A stretch of 64,000 nt of DNA, taken from NCBI RefSeq assembly GCF_002005425.1, contig NZ_CP019704.1:1054001-1118000 (forward strand), written 5' to 3'. The position numbers were made by a program, and so were the translations under genes. Numbering within the stretch: the first letter of the stretch is position 1; each line of letters opens with the position of its first letter. Origin of the DNA: Polaribacter sp. BM10 (GTDB lineage: Bacteria > Bacteroidota > Bacteroidia > Flavobacteriales > Flavobacteriaceae). Below the pieces are notes generated by a model. It saw only the letters and a list, made by a program, of their open reading frames with translations. It was not told where the DNA came from and did no database searches. Of the stretch, positions 28,337 to 37,581 are shown piece by piece.

Positions 28337-28831
28337 GTGCAAAAAGATTTAGAAGCTAAATTTTTAGTAGACTTTGAAACAAACCAAAATATTGCGCATA
28401 AAATTTGTAGAATTTATACTACAAATAAAGATGCTCATAACGATTTGTTTCAAGAAATAACCATACAAGTTTGGAAAAACTACCCAAAATTTAGGGGAGA
28501 TTCTAAATTTAGTACTTGGATGTATAGAGTAGCGTTAAATACAGCAATTTCATTATATAGAAAATCTACCCGAAGAGTAAAAACTCAAGATTTTAGTGAT
28601 GTTGCCTTTAAAATTAAAGCTACAGATTATGATGATACCGAAGAAGTGCAATTAAAAGCACTTTATAAAGCGATTCATAGGTTAAATGATATTGATAAAG
28701 CGCTCATTTTTTTATACTTAGAAGATAAACCGTATAAAGAAATTTCGGAAACACTGGGAATATCTAGTGTAAATGCAAGAGTTAAAATGAATAGAGCAAA
28801 AGAAAAATTAAAAAACATTTTAAACCCATAA
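28337..28831 (+). CDS. ECF-type RNA polymerase sigma factor
   Basis: A 164-residue group 4 sigma factor starting with GTG. Region 2 includes DLFQEITIQVWKNYPKFRGD with the conserved F-x-T-W-x-x-R-x-A-x-N-x-A segment (STWMYRVALNTAIS). Region 4 includes YKEISETLGISSVNARVKMN, the -35 recognition helix-turn-helix. It is transcribed divergently from the CarH-like gene, 95-120 bp away, and followed after 3 bp by a membrane protein that may be its anti-sigma factor. ECF factors sit beside B12-type or CarQ-type light regulators in Streptomyces and Myxococcus, so a pigment or light role is plausible but inferred. Confidence 0.92.
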   Translation: MQKDLEAKFLVDFETNQNIAHKICRIYTTNKDAHNDLFQEITIQVWKNYPKFRGDSKFSTWMYRVALNTAISLYRKSTRRVKTQDFSDVAFKIKATDYDDTEEVQLKALYKAIHRLNDIDKALIFLYLEDKPYKEISETLGISSVNARVKMNRAKEKLKNILNP

Positions 28832-28834
28832 ACT

Positions 28835-29449
28835 ATGGATTTATTAGATAATTATAAAAAAGCCTGGAAAAATCAACCAGAAGAAGAAAGTAAATTTTCT
28901 ACTGTAGAAATTTACAAACTTGCACAATCTAGATCATCATCTATTGTAAAATGGATATTTATTATTGGTATTTTAGAATTTGTAATTTTAAATTCTATGT
29001 ACTTTTTTGTTGATATGGATGAAGCGTATGACGAATACAAAAAGTTAGGTTTAGAGAACTTTGTATATTATTCACAAATATTAGCCTATTTAATAATTTT
29101 CTATTTTTTGATAATGTTTTACAAGAACTACCAAAAAATTTCAACATCTGATTCTACAAAATTGTTGATGAAGAAAATTCTTAAAACTAGAAAAACTGTT
29201 AGAAACTACATGCTCTTTAATTTAGGTTACATGGCTTTATTGCTAATAATTGTTTCTGTAGCTAATATCAATTTAAATATTGATGATTTAACAAGAAAGC
29301 AAATACTACTTATTGTATTACTAACATTAGTAGTTACAATAGTAGCTTTAGCTATATTGTGGTTATTTTATCAATTACTTTATGGATTTTTATTAAGAAA
29401 ATTAAATAGAAATTATAAAGATTTAGCTAAATTAGACGGCAACTTATAA
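28835..29449 (+). CDS. Four-helix membrane protein, possible anti-sigma factor
   Basis: A 204-residue protein with a 35-residue soluble N-terminus (MDLLDNYKKAWKNQPEEESK) followed by about four membrane segments: IVKWIFIIGILEFVILNSMYF, ILAYLIIFYFLIMFY, MLFNLGYMALLLIIVSV and LLIVLLTLVVTIVALAILWLF. It starts 3 bp after the ECF sigma stop. Position, topology and the short cytosolic N-terminus fit a membrane-bound anti-sigma factor. I see no ZAS zinc motif (H-x3-C-x2-C), so the call rests on context. Confidence 0.72.
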   Translation: MDLLDNYKKAWKNQPEEESKFSTVEIYKLAQSRSSSIVKWIFIIGILEFVILNSMYFFVDMDEAYDEYKKLGLENFVYYSQILAYLIIFYFLIMFYKNYQKISTSDSTKLLMKKILKTRKTVRNYMLFNLGYMALLLIIVSVANINLNIDDLTRKQILLIVLLTLVVTIVALAILWLFYQLLYGFLLRKLNRNYKDLAKLDGNL

Positions 29450-29460
29450 AATTAAATGCT

Positions 29461-29940
29461 GTGAAAAAGATTTTTTTACTTTCATGCCTATGTTTATCGA
29501 TGTCTATATTTTCTCAAAAGTCAGATTTTTGGGAAAACGTACAGTTTGGTGGTGGTGTTAGTTTAGGTTTCGGAAGCCAAACTACTATTGGTATTTCACC
29601 GAGTGCTATATATAATTTTGATAACGGTTTTGCTTTAGGTGCAGGTTTAAATTATTTGTATTCTGAAATTAACGATTTTACTACAAGTGTTTATGGCGCA
29701 AGTATTATCTCTTTATATCAAACAAAATTTGGTGTGCAATTATCTGGCGAATTTGATTACAATTTTGCGAATCAAAAAGATCAATTTGCATCTGTAAATA
29801 CAAATTTCCCAGCACTACCCTTGGGTGTGGCTTACAACCAAGGTAGATTTGCTGTCGGAATTAGATATGATGTTTTATATGATGAAAATAAAAGTGTTTT
29901 TGCTTCACCTATATCTCCTATAGTTCGTTTTTATTTCTAA
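29461..29940 (+). CDS. Small outer-membrane beta-barrel protein
   Basis: A 159-residue exported protein with a GTG start, a signal peptide (KIFLLSCLCLSMSIFSQ) and alternating glycine/aromatic strands: VSLGFGSQTTIGISPSAIYN, GFALGAGLNYLYSE, FGVQLSGEFDYNF, FAVGIRYDVLYD. It ends in VRFYF, a terminal aromatic as in barrel proteins. About eight strands fit its length, similar to OmpA/OmpW-size barrels. It is third in the sigma-factor operon (11-bp gap) and so may be its output gene. Its end overlaps the convergent threonine aldolase gene by 4 bp. Confidence 0.75.
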   Translation: MKKIFLLSCLCLSMSIFSQKSDFWENVQFGGGVSLGFGSQTTIGISPSAIYNFDNGFALGAGLNYLYSEINDFTTSVYGASIISLYQTKFGVQLSGEFDYNFANQKDQFASVNTNFPALPLGVAYNQGRFAVGIRYDVLYDENKSVFASPISPIVRFYF

Positions 29941-30956
29941 AAATTTTTTAATTCTCTTAATAGAATTTCATGCATCTCATTGGTATAATCTAAATGAGTT
30001 ACAATTCTTATTTTACCTTCTCCCATAGGAGTTAATAAAATATTTTTATCTTTCATTTTAGCTATAAAGTTGTCTGCACCTATTTCTTTATCAACATAAA
30101 AAATAACAATATTTGTTTCTATAGTTTCTACTTTTGTAATGTAAGAGCAAGATTTTAAAACAGTTCCTATTTCTTTTGCTTTTTGATGATCTTCTGCTAA
30201 TCTATTTACATGATTGTCTAATGCATAAATTCCGGCAGCTGCCAAAAAACCAACTTGTCTCATACCACCACCCAATAATTTTCTTAACCTTAAGGCTTTT
30301 TCTATATCTTTTTTGGAACCTAATAAGATTGATCCAATTGGGGCACCTAAACCTTTTGATAAACAGATAGAAATAGTATCAAACAATTGTCCGTATTGTT
30401 TTGGAGTTTCATTTTTAGCGACTAAAGCATTAAACAAACGTGCTCCGTCTAAATGAAACTTTAAATTATTACCTTTAGTTACTTTTTTTATTTTTTCTAA
30501 TTCGGAAAAATCCCAACATGCTCCACCACCTTTGTTTGTTGTATTTTCTATACAAACTAATTTATTATAAGGTAAATATATTTGAGGTGTTGTACTAGCA
30601 ACTTCTTCTAACTGTTCTGCAGTAAACATACCTCTATTACCATCAATCAATTTACAAGTTACACCAGAATTAAAAGCAACACCACCACCTTCATAATTAT
30701 AAACATGTGCATATTTATCGCAGATTAATTGATCACCTGGTTGCGTATGTAATTTTATAGCTGTTTGATTTGCCATCGTACCAGAAGGAAAAAATAAAGC
30801 AGCTTCCATACCAAACATTTTAGTAGCTTTTTCTTGTAATTTATTTACCGTAGGATCCATGTTAAAAACATCATCACCAACTTTAGCACTCATCATCGAA
30901 GCCAACATTTCTTTTGTTGGTCTTGTAACTGTATCCGAAATTAAATCTATAATCAT
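29937..30956 (-). CDS. Threonine aldolase (low-specificity type)
   Basis: A 339-residue PLP-dependent fold-type I enzyme that cleaves threonine or allo-threonine to glycine and acetaldehyde. It begins with the family hallmark DLISDTVTRPTKEMLASM and VGDDVFNMDPTVNKLQE. Other conserved parts are FFPSGTMANQTAIKLH, HLDGARLFNALVA with the cofactor-binding aspartate, and the PLP lysine in CLSKGLGAPIGSILLGS. Everything expected is present. The gene follows the metalloprotease in the same direction by 20 bp. Confidence 0.93.
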   Translation of the reverse strand: MIIDLISDTVTRPTKEMLASMMSAKVGDDVFNMDPTVNKLQEKATKMFGMEAALFFPSGTMANQTAIKLHTQPGDQLICDKYAHVYNYEGGGVAFNSGVTCKLIDGNRGMFTAEQLEEVASTTPQIYLPYNKLVCIENTTNKGGGACWDFSELEKIKKVTKGNNLKFHLDGARLFNALVAKNETPKQYGQLFDTISICLSKGLGAPIGSILLGSKKDIEKALRLRKLLGGGMRQVGFLAAAGIYALDNHVNRLAEDHQKAKEIGTVLKSCSYITKVETIETNIVIFYVDKEIGADNFIAKMKDKNILLTPMGEGKIRIVTHLDYTNEMHEILLRELKNF

Positions 30957-30976
30957 GTATTAATCTTTCTAAACTT

Positions 30977-33391
30977 TTAATTAAAACTTCCTATTGGCGA
31001 ACCATCTGGAATTTTAGGCGCTCTTGTTTTTTTAAATGTTGTTGGATTTTTCATAAAATTATCTATCATTTTAATCAACGATAAATTATACATTTTCTGA
31101 ACTCCTGTTTTATTCGTGTTTTTTAAATAATCTTTAATCTCATTTAAATTATAATCTACAATTGCATTTACTTGTTTGTACTGATTTTTATTAGCTGCTA
31201 AGTAAAATAATTGTTCTAAAACCTTAACATTTATCACATTTTGTAGTTCTTGGTAATAAGAATCGTTGTAATTCTTTTTTATTGATTTTGTAATCAATTC
31301 TTGCAATAACTCATTAAAACCTAAATTATTTTTGTTTAAACTTTTGTGAGCTACTAATCTAGAGACTCTTTGAGGATTCAATAATAAATTCAACGTCATT
31401 TCACTTGCTGTTTCTACTGCACTAAAAGCGTCAAACTCTACACCTAATTTACTTTTAAAAGATTCTCTAGATCTACCAAACCCCATTGCTCTGGGCGGAA
31501 ATAAAGATAACTTTTCTTTCGGAATTGCGATTTCATTTACATCAATAGTTTTTAAAACAGCTTGCAATGCTATTCTTTCTGATGCACCAGAGGCATTTTT
31601 TACAACTGTTTCTTTACCATCTTTTACTGCATAAGAATACTCTAAACCACCAATAATTTTCACAGTAGCTTCTGTTTGAAATCTATGGAAAAAATACAGC
31701 GGAACAAATACATCTTCTAAAACAGAATATGGTTGATTAGATTTTATATTATCCGTAGAAAAATCTTGAATTGCATTTTTTCTAATTTCTAAAATATTAT
31801 ATAATTCGTCATAAACATTGCCACCATTATCCCACAAATGCGCAGAAATACTTGCACTTCCTTGTGGTCTAGCATCAGAATCTGATAAGTATTTTAAACC
31901 ATTTGCAGTTGCATTGTCTAAAATTTTATTCAGTTCGTTTTCTTCATCCTTTTCAAAATCTTGATAAAAATAAGCAACAGTAACTTTATCCCAATCACCT
32001 ATTTTATCATCATAAGCCTTAGAAAAATCAATCTTACCATTTTTTAATGAAAACTGCGGATGCGGATAATCCATAACAGAGGCTCTACCATTTGTACTTG
32101 CAGCAAAATTGTGTGCAAAGCCTAATGTATGCCCTATTTCGTGGGCAGATAACTGTCTAATTCTTGCAATTGCCATTTGCAAAGCAAAATCATCTTCTGC
32201 AGTTTTATGCTTATAAGGAGCTTGTAAAGCTTGTGCTATCAAAAAATCTTGACGAATTCTTAAACTCCCCAAACTAACATGCCCTTTTAAAATTTCACCT
32301 GTTCTTGGGTCAGAAATACTTCCACCGTAACTCCAACCTCTTGTAGATCTATGAACCCATTGTACCATGTTGTAACGAATATCTAAAGGATCTGCACCTT
32401 CTGGCAACATTTTCATTTGAAAAGCATCTTTATAACCAATTGCCTCGAAAGCTTGATTCCACCATCTTCCACCTTCTAATAAAGCCGAACGTACAGGTTC
32501 TGGTGTACCTCTGTCTAAATAATAAATTATTGGTTCTACAGCTTCAGAAACTGCGGCTTTCGGATTTTTCTTTTCTAATCGATGTCTATAAATAAATCGT
32601 ATTGTAATCGATTCGTTTACAGGAGTTGCATAATCTAAATAAGACATTGGATAACCACCAGATCTTGGATCAAATTTTCTTGGTTTGTAATTATCATCTG
32701 GTAATTCTACAAAAGAATGGTGTTGGTGTACGGTAACCAAACTTGCATCTGGCGTAACACTTCTAATATTATAACCTCTAGCATTTCCTTTAAAAGTTAA
32801 TAAAACATCGAATTCTACATTTTTTGGAAACGCTTTGGTACGCTCTAAATTAAACGCAGATTTGCTTTTATCTAAACTATAATTTCCTTGATTATTTCTT
32901 GCCAAGGTTCTTGCAACACCATGCGCATCTCTCATAAAAAAAGAGGTTGCATCAACCAAAAACTTGCCATTTTTTTCTTCTTTGATTACAAAACCATGTA
33001 AAACAGATTTAGCAAAGGCTTCTTTTACAGATTGCTTTTCTTCTTTATTAGAAGTTATTGCTCTAAAATCTTGATTTGGCTGAACAAGTAATAATTTATT
33101 ACCCGCTTTTTTAAAATGCACAACTACGCCGCTACCCAATTGCCCTCGATCTAACCCAATATCGTTAGAACCTACACCTTCCGATAGAGAACGAACATAT
33201 AAAAAATCTGAATCTATTTTTTCTACTTGAAGGTAAATTTTATCTGAATTTACATCATAATAATAGGTAAAATAACCTTCGTATTTTGTAATTCCCTTTT
33301 GCATTTTGTCACTTTTTTTATCAGTAAAAAATTGAGAAAATCCATCAAAAGAAATTGTAATAAAAAAGAGAATAAGTAGTAGTTTTTTCAT
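30977..33391 (-). CDS. Secreted zinc metalloprotease with DUF5117/DUF5118 domains
   Basis: An 804-residue exported metalloprotease. It has a signal peptide (MKKLLLILFFITISFDGFSQ), a DUF5118-like N-terminal part around residues 30-80 (KYEGYFTYYYDVNSDKIYLQ), a DUF5117-like middle region (80-280), and a metzincin-type catalytic site HEIGHTLGFAH (417-427), the extended HExxHxxGxxH motif. A Met-turn candidate follows in SVMDYPHPQFSL. Such proteins are common in Bacteroidota and located in the periplasm or outside the cell. The physiological substrate is not known. Confidence 0.9.
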   Translation of the reverse strand: MKKLLLILFFITISFDGFSQFFTDKKSDKMQKGITKYEGYFTYYYDVNSDKIYLQVEKIDSDFLYVRSLSEGVGSNDIGLDRGQLGSGVVVHFKKAGNKLLLVQPNQDFRAITSNKEEKQSVKEAFAKSVLHGFVIKEEKNGKFLVDATSFFMRDAHGVARTLARNNQGNYSLDKSKSAFNLERTKAFPKNVEFDVLLTFKGNARGYNIRSVTPDASLVTVHQHHSFVELPDDNYKPRKFDPRSGGYPMSYLDYATPVNESITIRFIYRHRLEKKNPKAAVSEAVEPIIYYLDRGTPEPVRSALLEGGRWWNQAFEAIGYKDAFQMKMLPEGADPLDIRYNMVQWVHRSTRGWSYGGSISDPRTGEILKGHVSLGSLRIRQDFLIAQALQAPYKHKTAEDDFALQMAIARIRQLSAHEIGHTLGFAHNFAASTNGRASVMDYPHPQFSLKNGKIDFSKAYDDKIGDWDKVTVAYFYQDFEKDEENELNKILDNATANGLKYLSDSDARPQGSASISAHLWDNGGNVYDELYNILEIRKNAIQDFSTDNIKSNQPYSVLEDVFVPLYFFHRFQTEATVKIIGGLEYSYAVKDGKETVVKNASGASERIALQAVLKTIDVNEIAIPKEKLSLFPPRAMGFGRSRESFKSKLGVEFDAFSAVETASEMTLNLLLNPQRVSRLVAHKSLNKNNLGFNELLQELITKSIKKNYNDSYYQELQNVINVKVLEQLFYLAANKNQYKQVNAIVDYNLNEIKDYLKNTNKTGVQKMYNLSLIKMIDNFMKNPTTFKKTRAPKIPDGSPIGSFN

Positions 33392-33462
33392 GTTTGGTAT
33401 ATTTTTTATAAATCTATAAAATAACTATCAACTTAAAAAACAAGAAATCTTAAAATTTCATT

Positions 33463-33470
33463 TATTTTTG
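33463..33470 (+). promoter_or_regulatory. Candidate -7 element for prfB
   Basis: TATTTTTG matches TAnnTTTG exactly and ends 8 bp before the ATG, so the transcript would have almost no leader. Confidence 0.38.
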
Positions 33471-33478
33471 CTTTATAT

Positions 33479-34576
33479 ATGGTTACACAAGAACAGTTAA
33501 AAGACATAGCTACAAGAATAGATAAATTAAAATCTTATTTAGAAATTGATAAAAAACTCATTGAAATTGCCAATGAGGAAGAAAAAACTGCAAACCCAGA
33601 TTTTTGGAACAACCCAAAAGAAGCAGAAGTATTAATGAAAGAATTAAGGTTCAAAAAAAAATGGGTAGAAGACTACAATAAAACCATTTCTTTATATGAA
33701 GACACAAATGTGCTATATGAATTTTATAAAGAAGGCGAAGTAGATGAAAGTGAAGTAATAACCCAGTTTGAAAAAACAAGTACTTTTTTAGAGGATTTAG
33801 AATTTAAAAATATGCTTTCTGATGAAGGAGATTCTTTATCTGCAACGATACAAATTAATGCAGGTGCTGGCGGAACAGAAAGTTGCGATTGGGTAGAAAT
33901 GTTATCGAGAATGTACACAATGTGGGCTGAAAAACAAGGTTACAAACTTAAAACTTTAAACTATCAAGCTGGCGATGTTGTTGGTATTAAAACTATAACT
34001 ATAGAAATTGAAGGCGATTATGCTTTTGGTTGGCTAAAAGGAGAAAATGGTGTGCATCGATTGGTTAGAATTTCTCCGTTTGACTCGAATGCAAAAAGAC
34101 ATACAACTTTTGGTTCTGTTTACGTTTTTCCGGTTGCTGATGATTCTATAGAAATTGAAATTAATCCTGCAGATATTGAAATTGTAACTGCTAGATCTAG
34201 TGGTGCCGGCGGACAAAATGTAAATAAAGTTGAAACAAAAGTACAACTAACGCATAAACCAACAGGAATTCAAATTTCTTGTTCTAACTCTAGATCTCAA
34301 CACGATAATAGAGCTACAGCTTTAAAAATGTTAAAATCTCAATTGTATGAAATCGAGTTACAGAAACAACAAGCAACGCGAGACGAAATAGAATCTGGAA
34401 AATTAAAAAACGAATGGGGAAGCCAAATTAGAAACTACGTAATGCATCCTTATAAATTAGTAAAAGATGTTAGAACTGCCCATGAAACTGGTAATGTAGA
34501 TAATGTAATGAATGGTGATATTAATCCGTTTTTAAAATCTTATTTAATGATGAACGGACAAAAAGAAACCTCTTAA
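33479..34576 (+). CDS. prfB: Peptide chain release factor 2
   Basis: RF2 ends translation at UAA and UGA. The 365 residues show the stop-codon-reading tripeptide Ser199-Pro200-Phe201 (typical of RF2, not RF1) and the peptidyl-hydrolysing Gly244-Gly245-Gln246 in [16 protein letters not shown]. The reading frame is continuous through [14 protein letters not shown], the place where many bacteria have an in-frame UGA and a programmed +1 frameshift, so that autoregulation is absent here. An ArsC-like gene follows after 14 bp. Confidence 0.96.
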   Translation: MVTQEQLKDIATRIDKLKSYLEIDKKLIEIANEEEKTANPDFWNNPKEAEVLMKELRFKKKWVEDYNKTISLYEDTNVLYEFYKEGEVDESEVITQFEKTSTFLEDLEFKNMLSDEGDSLSATIQINAGAGGTESCDWVEMLSRMYTMWAEKQGYKLKTLNYQAGDVVGIKTITIEIEGDYAFGWLKGENGVHRLVRISPFDSNAKRHTTFGSVYVFPVADDSIEIEINPADIEIVTARSSGAGGQNVNKVETKVQLTHKPTGIQISCSNSRSQHDNRATALKMLKSQLYEIELQKQQATRDEIESGKLKNEWGSQIRNYVMHPYKLVKDVRTAHETGNVDNVMNGDINPFLKSYLMMNGQKETS

Positions 34577-34590
34577 AAATAATCCTAATT

Positions 34591-34932
34591 ATGATAAAAA
34601 TATACCACAATCCGCGTTGTTCTAAATCTATACAAGGTTTAGCAATATTAGAAGAATCTAAAAAAGAATTCGAAATAGTTAAATATTTAGAAGAAATTCC
34701 ATCAGAAAAAGAATTAAAAGCTATCATTGAAAAATTAGGCATCTCTCCTATTCAATTAGTTAGAAAAACAGAAAAAATCTGGAAAGAAAATTTTAAAGGA
34801 AAAGAGCTTTCTGATGATGAAATAGTTACTGCTATGATAGAAAACCCTAAATTAATAGAAAGACCAATAGTTATAAATAATAACAAAGCAGTAATTGGCA
34901 GACCGCCAGAAAATATTGCTACAATTTTATAG
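34591..34932 (+). CDS. ArsC/Spx-family reductase-like protein
   Basis: A 113-residue thioredoxin-fold protein of the ArsC family, similar to YfgD. The N-terminal active-site segment is YHNPRCSKSIQGLAILEE with Cys10. A conserved arginine follows in IQLVRKTE, and the end has NPKLIERPIVINNNKAVIGRPPEN with the R-P-I-V signature. It may be a glutaredoxin-dependent arsenate reductase. No ars genes are nearby, so a general redox role is equally possible. It lies 14 bp after prfB. Confidence 0.85.
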   Translation: MIKIYHNPRCSKSIQGLAILEESKKEFEIVKYLEEIPSEKELKAIIEKLGISPIQLVRKTEKIWKENFKGKELSDDEIVTAMIENPKLIERPIVINNNKAVIGRPPENIATIL

Positions 34933-34967
34933 TTAAAAATGAATTAGCATTTCTTTAACTTTTCTTT

Positions 34968-35028
34968 AACTGAGTTGGATTAAACTATAAATGATTTTTG
35001 TAGTCTTAAAAGAAAACCCAACTCAGTT
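34968..35028 (+). promoter_or_regulatory. Inverted repeat flanking the start of the TonB-receptor gene
   Basis: Perfect 11-bp arms AACTGAGTTGG (34968-34978) and CCAACTCAGTT (35018-35028) flank a 39-bp AT-rich centre. The right arm ends directly at the TTG start codon at 35029. A weak promoter-like GATTTTTG lies inside. It could be an operator pair, or a transcript hairpin that also ends arsC transcription (the right arm is followed by TT and a later A run). Confidence 0.5.
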
Positions 35029-37494
35029 TTGATAAAAAAAATTACATTCTTTATTTGTTGTTTAATTACTATTTCAACAACATTCTCGCAAAGCAAAGAT
35101 GCTGCAAACACAATTAAAATTTTTGGTAAAGTTATAGATGCTAAAACTAATCAACCTTTAGAATACGCAACAATAATTATAAAAAATACCAAAACAGAAA
35201 AAGTTTCTGGAGGAATTACAGATTTAGACGGAAACTTTTCGATTCAACTACCAAAGGCTAATTATCAAATTAGTGTAGAATTTATCTCTTTTAAATCGAT
35301 AAATTTTCCTGCAGAAGAAATTACATCCAACAAAAATTTAGGAACAATTAAACTAGCAGAAGATACTAATAGTTTAAATGAAATTGTAATTGTAGCAGAA
35401 AAATCTACAGTAGATATTCGTTTAGATAAAAAGATTTACAATGTAGGTAAAGATATGACGGTAAAAGGTGGTACCGCTTCTGATGTTTTAGACAATGTAC
35501 CTTCTGTTGATGTTGATCCGGAGGGAGCAGTAAGTTTAAGAGGAAGTGAAAACGTAAGAATTTTAATTGACGGAAAACCATCTGCTTTAGTAGGTTTAAA
35601 TGGTGCAGATGCCTTAAGACAGTTACCTTCTGATGCCATAGAACGTGTCGAAGTTATTACATCACCATCTGCAAGATATGATGCTGAAGGTACTGCTGGA
35701 ATTTTAAATATTATTTTAAGAAAAGGAAAAGCTGTTGGTTTTAATGGTTCTGTAAATATTACTGTAGGTGATCCGCAAAACTATCAAGGTGCCGTAAATT
35801 TAAATATGCGTGCAGAAAAAGTTAATGTTTTTTCTAATTTTGGATATAATGATAGAAAAGGACCTGGTAATTATTTGGCAGATATTACTTATTTATCTGA
35901 CGGTGCAATCGATAGTTTAAGAACAGAAAAAAGAAACTTCGACAGAAATCGTGCTGGTTTTAATGGTAATGTAGGTTTAGAGTATTACTTAAATGATGAT
36001 AGTTCTATTACAGGTACTGTTTTTGTAAGAAGTTCTAACAACAATTCTTATTCTACAAACAACATAAGTTCTTTTGATTCTTCTGGTAACAATTTATACA
36101 ACTCAGTAAGAATTCAAGATGAAGACGAAAAAGACGAGTCTTTACAATTCTCTTTAAATTATGCCAATAACTTTAATGATAAAGGTCATAAACTTACTGT
36201 TGATTATCAGTACAACGCTAGTAATGAATTTGAAAGTGCAGATATTTTTGACATAAATTTAGAGTTTAATTCAACAAAAGAAATTTCTGTTGACAACCTA
36301 TTTCAGGCAGATTATGTCTTACCAATTGGAGAAAGTGCGCAATTTGAAGCTGGTTATAGAGGTAATTTTCAAGATTTAACTTCTAATTATCTAGTTGTTG
36401 CTCCTAATTTAGATCCAAGATTTAATCCGTCTAATAATTTAGAATTTACTCAAAACGTAAATGCATTTTATACTCAGTTCGGAAACAAGATTAATAAGTT
36501 CTCATATTTATTAGGTTTAAGAGCAGAAATAACTGCTATAGACATTAATCTTTTAACAACTCAAGAAAATTATAAGAAAAGATTTACAGACTTTTTTCCT
36601 ACCGTAAACTTAGGTTATGAAGTTAACGATGATCAAAGTTTTACTTTAGGTTATAGTAGAAGATTAAGAAGACCAAGATCTCGTTTTTTAAATCCGTTTG
36701 AAAACAGAGCCAGTGAAACTGTTATTTCTAAAGGTAATGTTAACTTAGACCCAACTTATACAAATTCTTTTGACTTAGGTTACTTAAACCGTTGGGGAAA
36801 ATTAACATTAAACTCATCTATCTATTATCAGCATTCTACAAACAACATTGTACGAGTAAACAGAGAAGAAGTGAGAATTATCAATAACAAAGAAACAAAT
36901 GTATTGGTTAGAGAACCTATTAATTTGGCTTCGGAAGATAGAATGGGTTTCGAGTTTAATGCCAACTACAATCCGTCTAGAAAAATAAAGCTTTCTGGTA
37001 GTTTTAACTTTTTTCAGTTTGAAACAAACGGAGAATATACTTATGATATAACAAACCCAACAACCAATACAGTTACAAATGTTACACAAGATTTTGATGC
37101 AAAAAATACATCTTGGTTTACAAGGTTTGATGCAAGAGTTAGCTTGCCTTTAGATATCGAATGGCAAACAAGATTGTTTTACAGAGGACCAAGAAGTGAT
37201 GCTCAGAGCGACACAGACGGGATTTTCTCTGCAAACTTAGCTTTTAGTAAAGATATTTTAAAAGACAAAGGTACATTAGTCTTAAATGTTAGTGATGTTT
37301 TTAACTCTAGAAAATATGTAACAAACGCTTTTGCACCAAGTAGAGAAAACCCTACAAATATTTCGAATCAAACTTTTCAATGGCGTGTACGTCAAGTTTC
37401 TTTAAACTTTACATATAGATTTAATCAGAATAAAAGTCAGAAAGAAAGAAACCAACAACAAAGAGATGATGATGGTGGCGGAGACGAATTTTAA
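35029..37494 (+). CDS. TonB-dependent outer-membrane receptor
   Basis: An 821-residue outer-membrane protein. It has a signal peptide (IKKITFFICCLITISTTFSQ), then a carboxypeptidase-regulatory-like domain (about 27-110, GKVIDAKTNQPLEYATIIIK), a plug domain (about 120-230, with TASDVLDNVPSVDVDPEGAV and VRILIDGKPSAL) and a long barrel of the OMP_b-brl_3 type, ending in VSLNFTYRFNQNK with an Asp/Gly tail. It is not of the SusC type and has no SusD beside it, so the substrate (a metal chelate, peptide or other) is unknown. No in-frame ATG exists upstream, so TTG is the best start. Confidence 0.9.
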   Translation: MIKKITFFICCLITISTTFSQSKDAANTIKIFGKVIDAKTNQPLEYATIIIKNTKTEKVSGGITDLDGNFSIQLPKANYQISVEFISFKSINFPAEEITSNKNLGTIKLAEDTNSLNEIVIVAEKSTVDIRLDKKIYNVGKDMTVKGGTASDVLDNVPSVDVDPEGAVSLRGSENVRILIDGKPSALVGLNGADALRQLPSDAIERVEVITSPSARYDAEGTAGILNIILRKGKAVGFNGSVNITVGDPQNYQGAVNLNMRAEKVNVFSNFGYNDRKGPGNYLADITYLSDGAIDSLRTEKRNFDRNRAGFNGNVGLEYYLNDDSSITGTVFVRSSNNNSYSTNNISSFDSSGNNLYNSVRIQDEDEKDESLQFSLNYANNFNDKGHKLTVDYQYNASNEFESADIFDINLEFNSTKEISVDNLFQADYVLPIGESAQFEAGYRGNFQDLTSNYLVVAPNLDPRFNPSNNLEFTQNVNAFYTQFGNKINKFSYLLGLRAEITAIDINLLTTQENYKKRFTDFFPTVNLGYEVNDDQSFTLGYSRRLRRPRSRFLNPFENRASETVISKGNVNLDPTYTNSFDLGYLNRWGKLTLNSSIYYQHSTNNIVRVNREEVRIINNKETNVLVREPINLASEDRMGFEFNANYNPSRKIKLSGSFNFFQFETNGEYTYDITNPTTNTVTNVTQDFDAKNTSWFTRFDARVSLPLDIEWQTRLFYRGPRSDAQSDTDGIFSANLAFSKDILKDKGTLVLNVSDVFNSRKYVTNAFAPSRENPTNISNQTFQWRVRQVSLNFTYRFNQNKSQKERNQQQRDDDGGGDEF

Positions 37495-37497
37495 CAT

Positions 37498-37533
37498 TAA
37501 ACGCTCAGAGTTTTATAAAACTCTGAGCGTTTA
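37498..37533 (+). terminator. Perfect 36-bp palindrome after the TonB-receptor gene
   Basis: The two 18-bp arms (left arm TAAACGCTCAGAGTTTTA) are exact reverse complements and can form a hairpin with a GC-containing core CGCTCAGAG / CTCTGAGCG. It begins 3 bp after the stop. A termination or mRNA-protecting role fits; the T run afterwards is short. Confidence 0.7.
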
Positions 37534-37581
37534 TATTTAGATAGAAAATTAATTATGTAAAATCCCTCAAAATTAAAAACA

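Noticed and set aside
33479..33560. Programmed frameshift in prfB
   Set aside because: There is no in-frame UGA or slippery CUU-UGA; the frame is open from the ATG.
36814..37089. 91-codon minus-strand frame within the TonB-receptor gene
   Set aside because: It is a shadow of the barrel-coding frame with no start context or homology.
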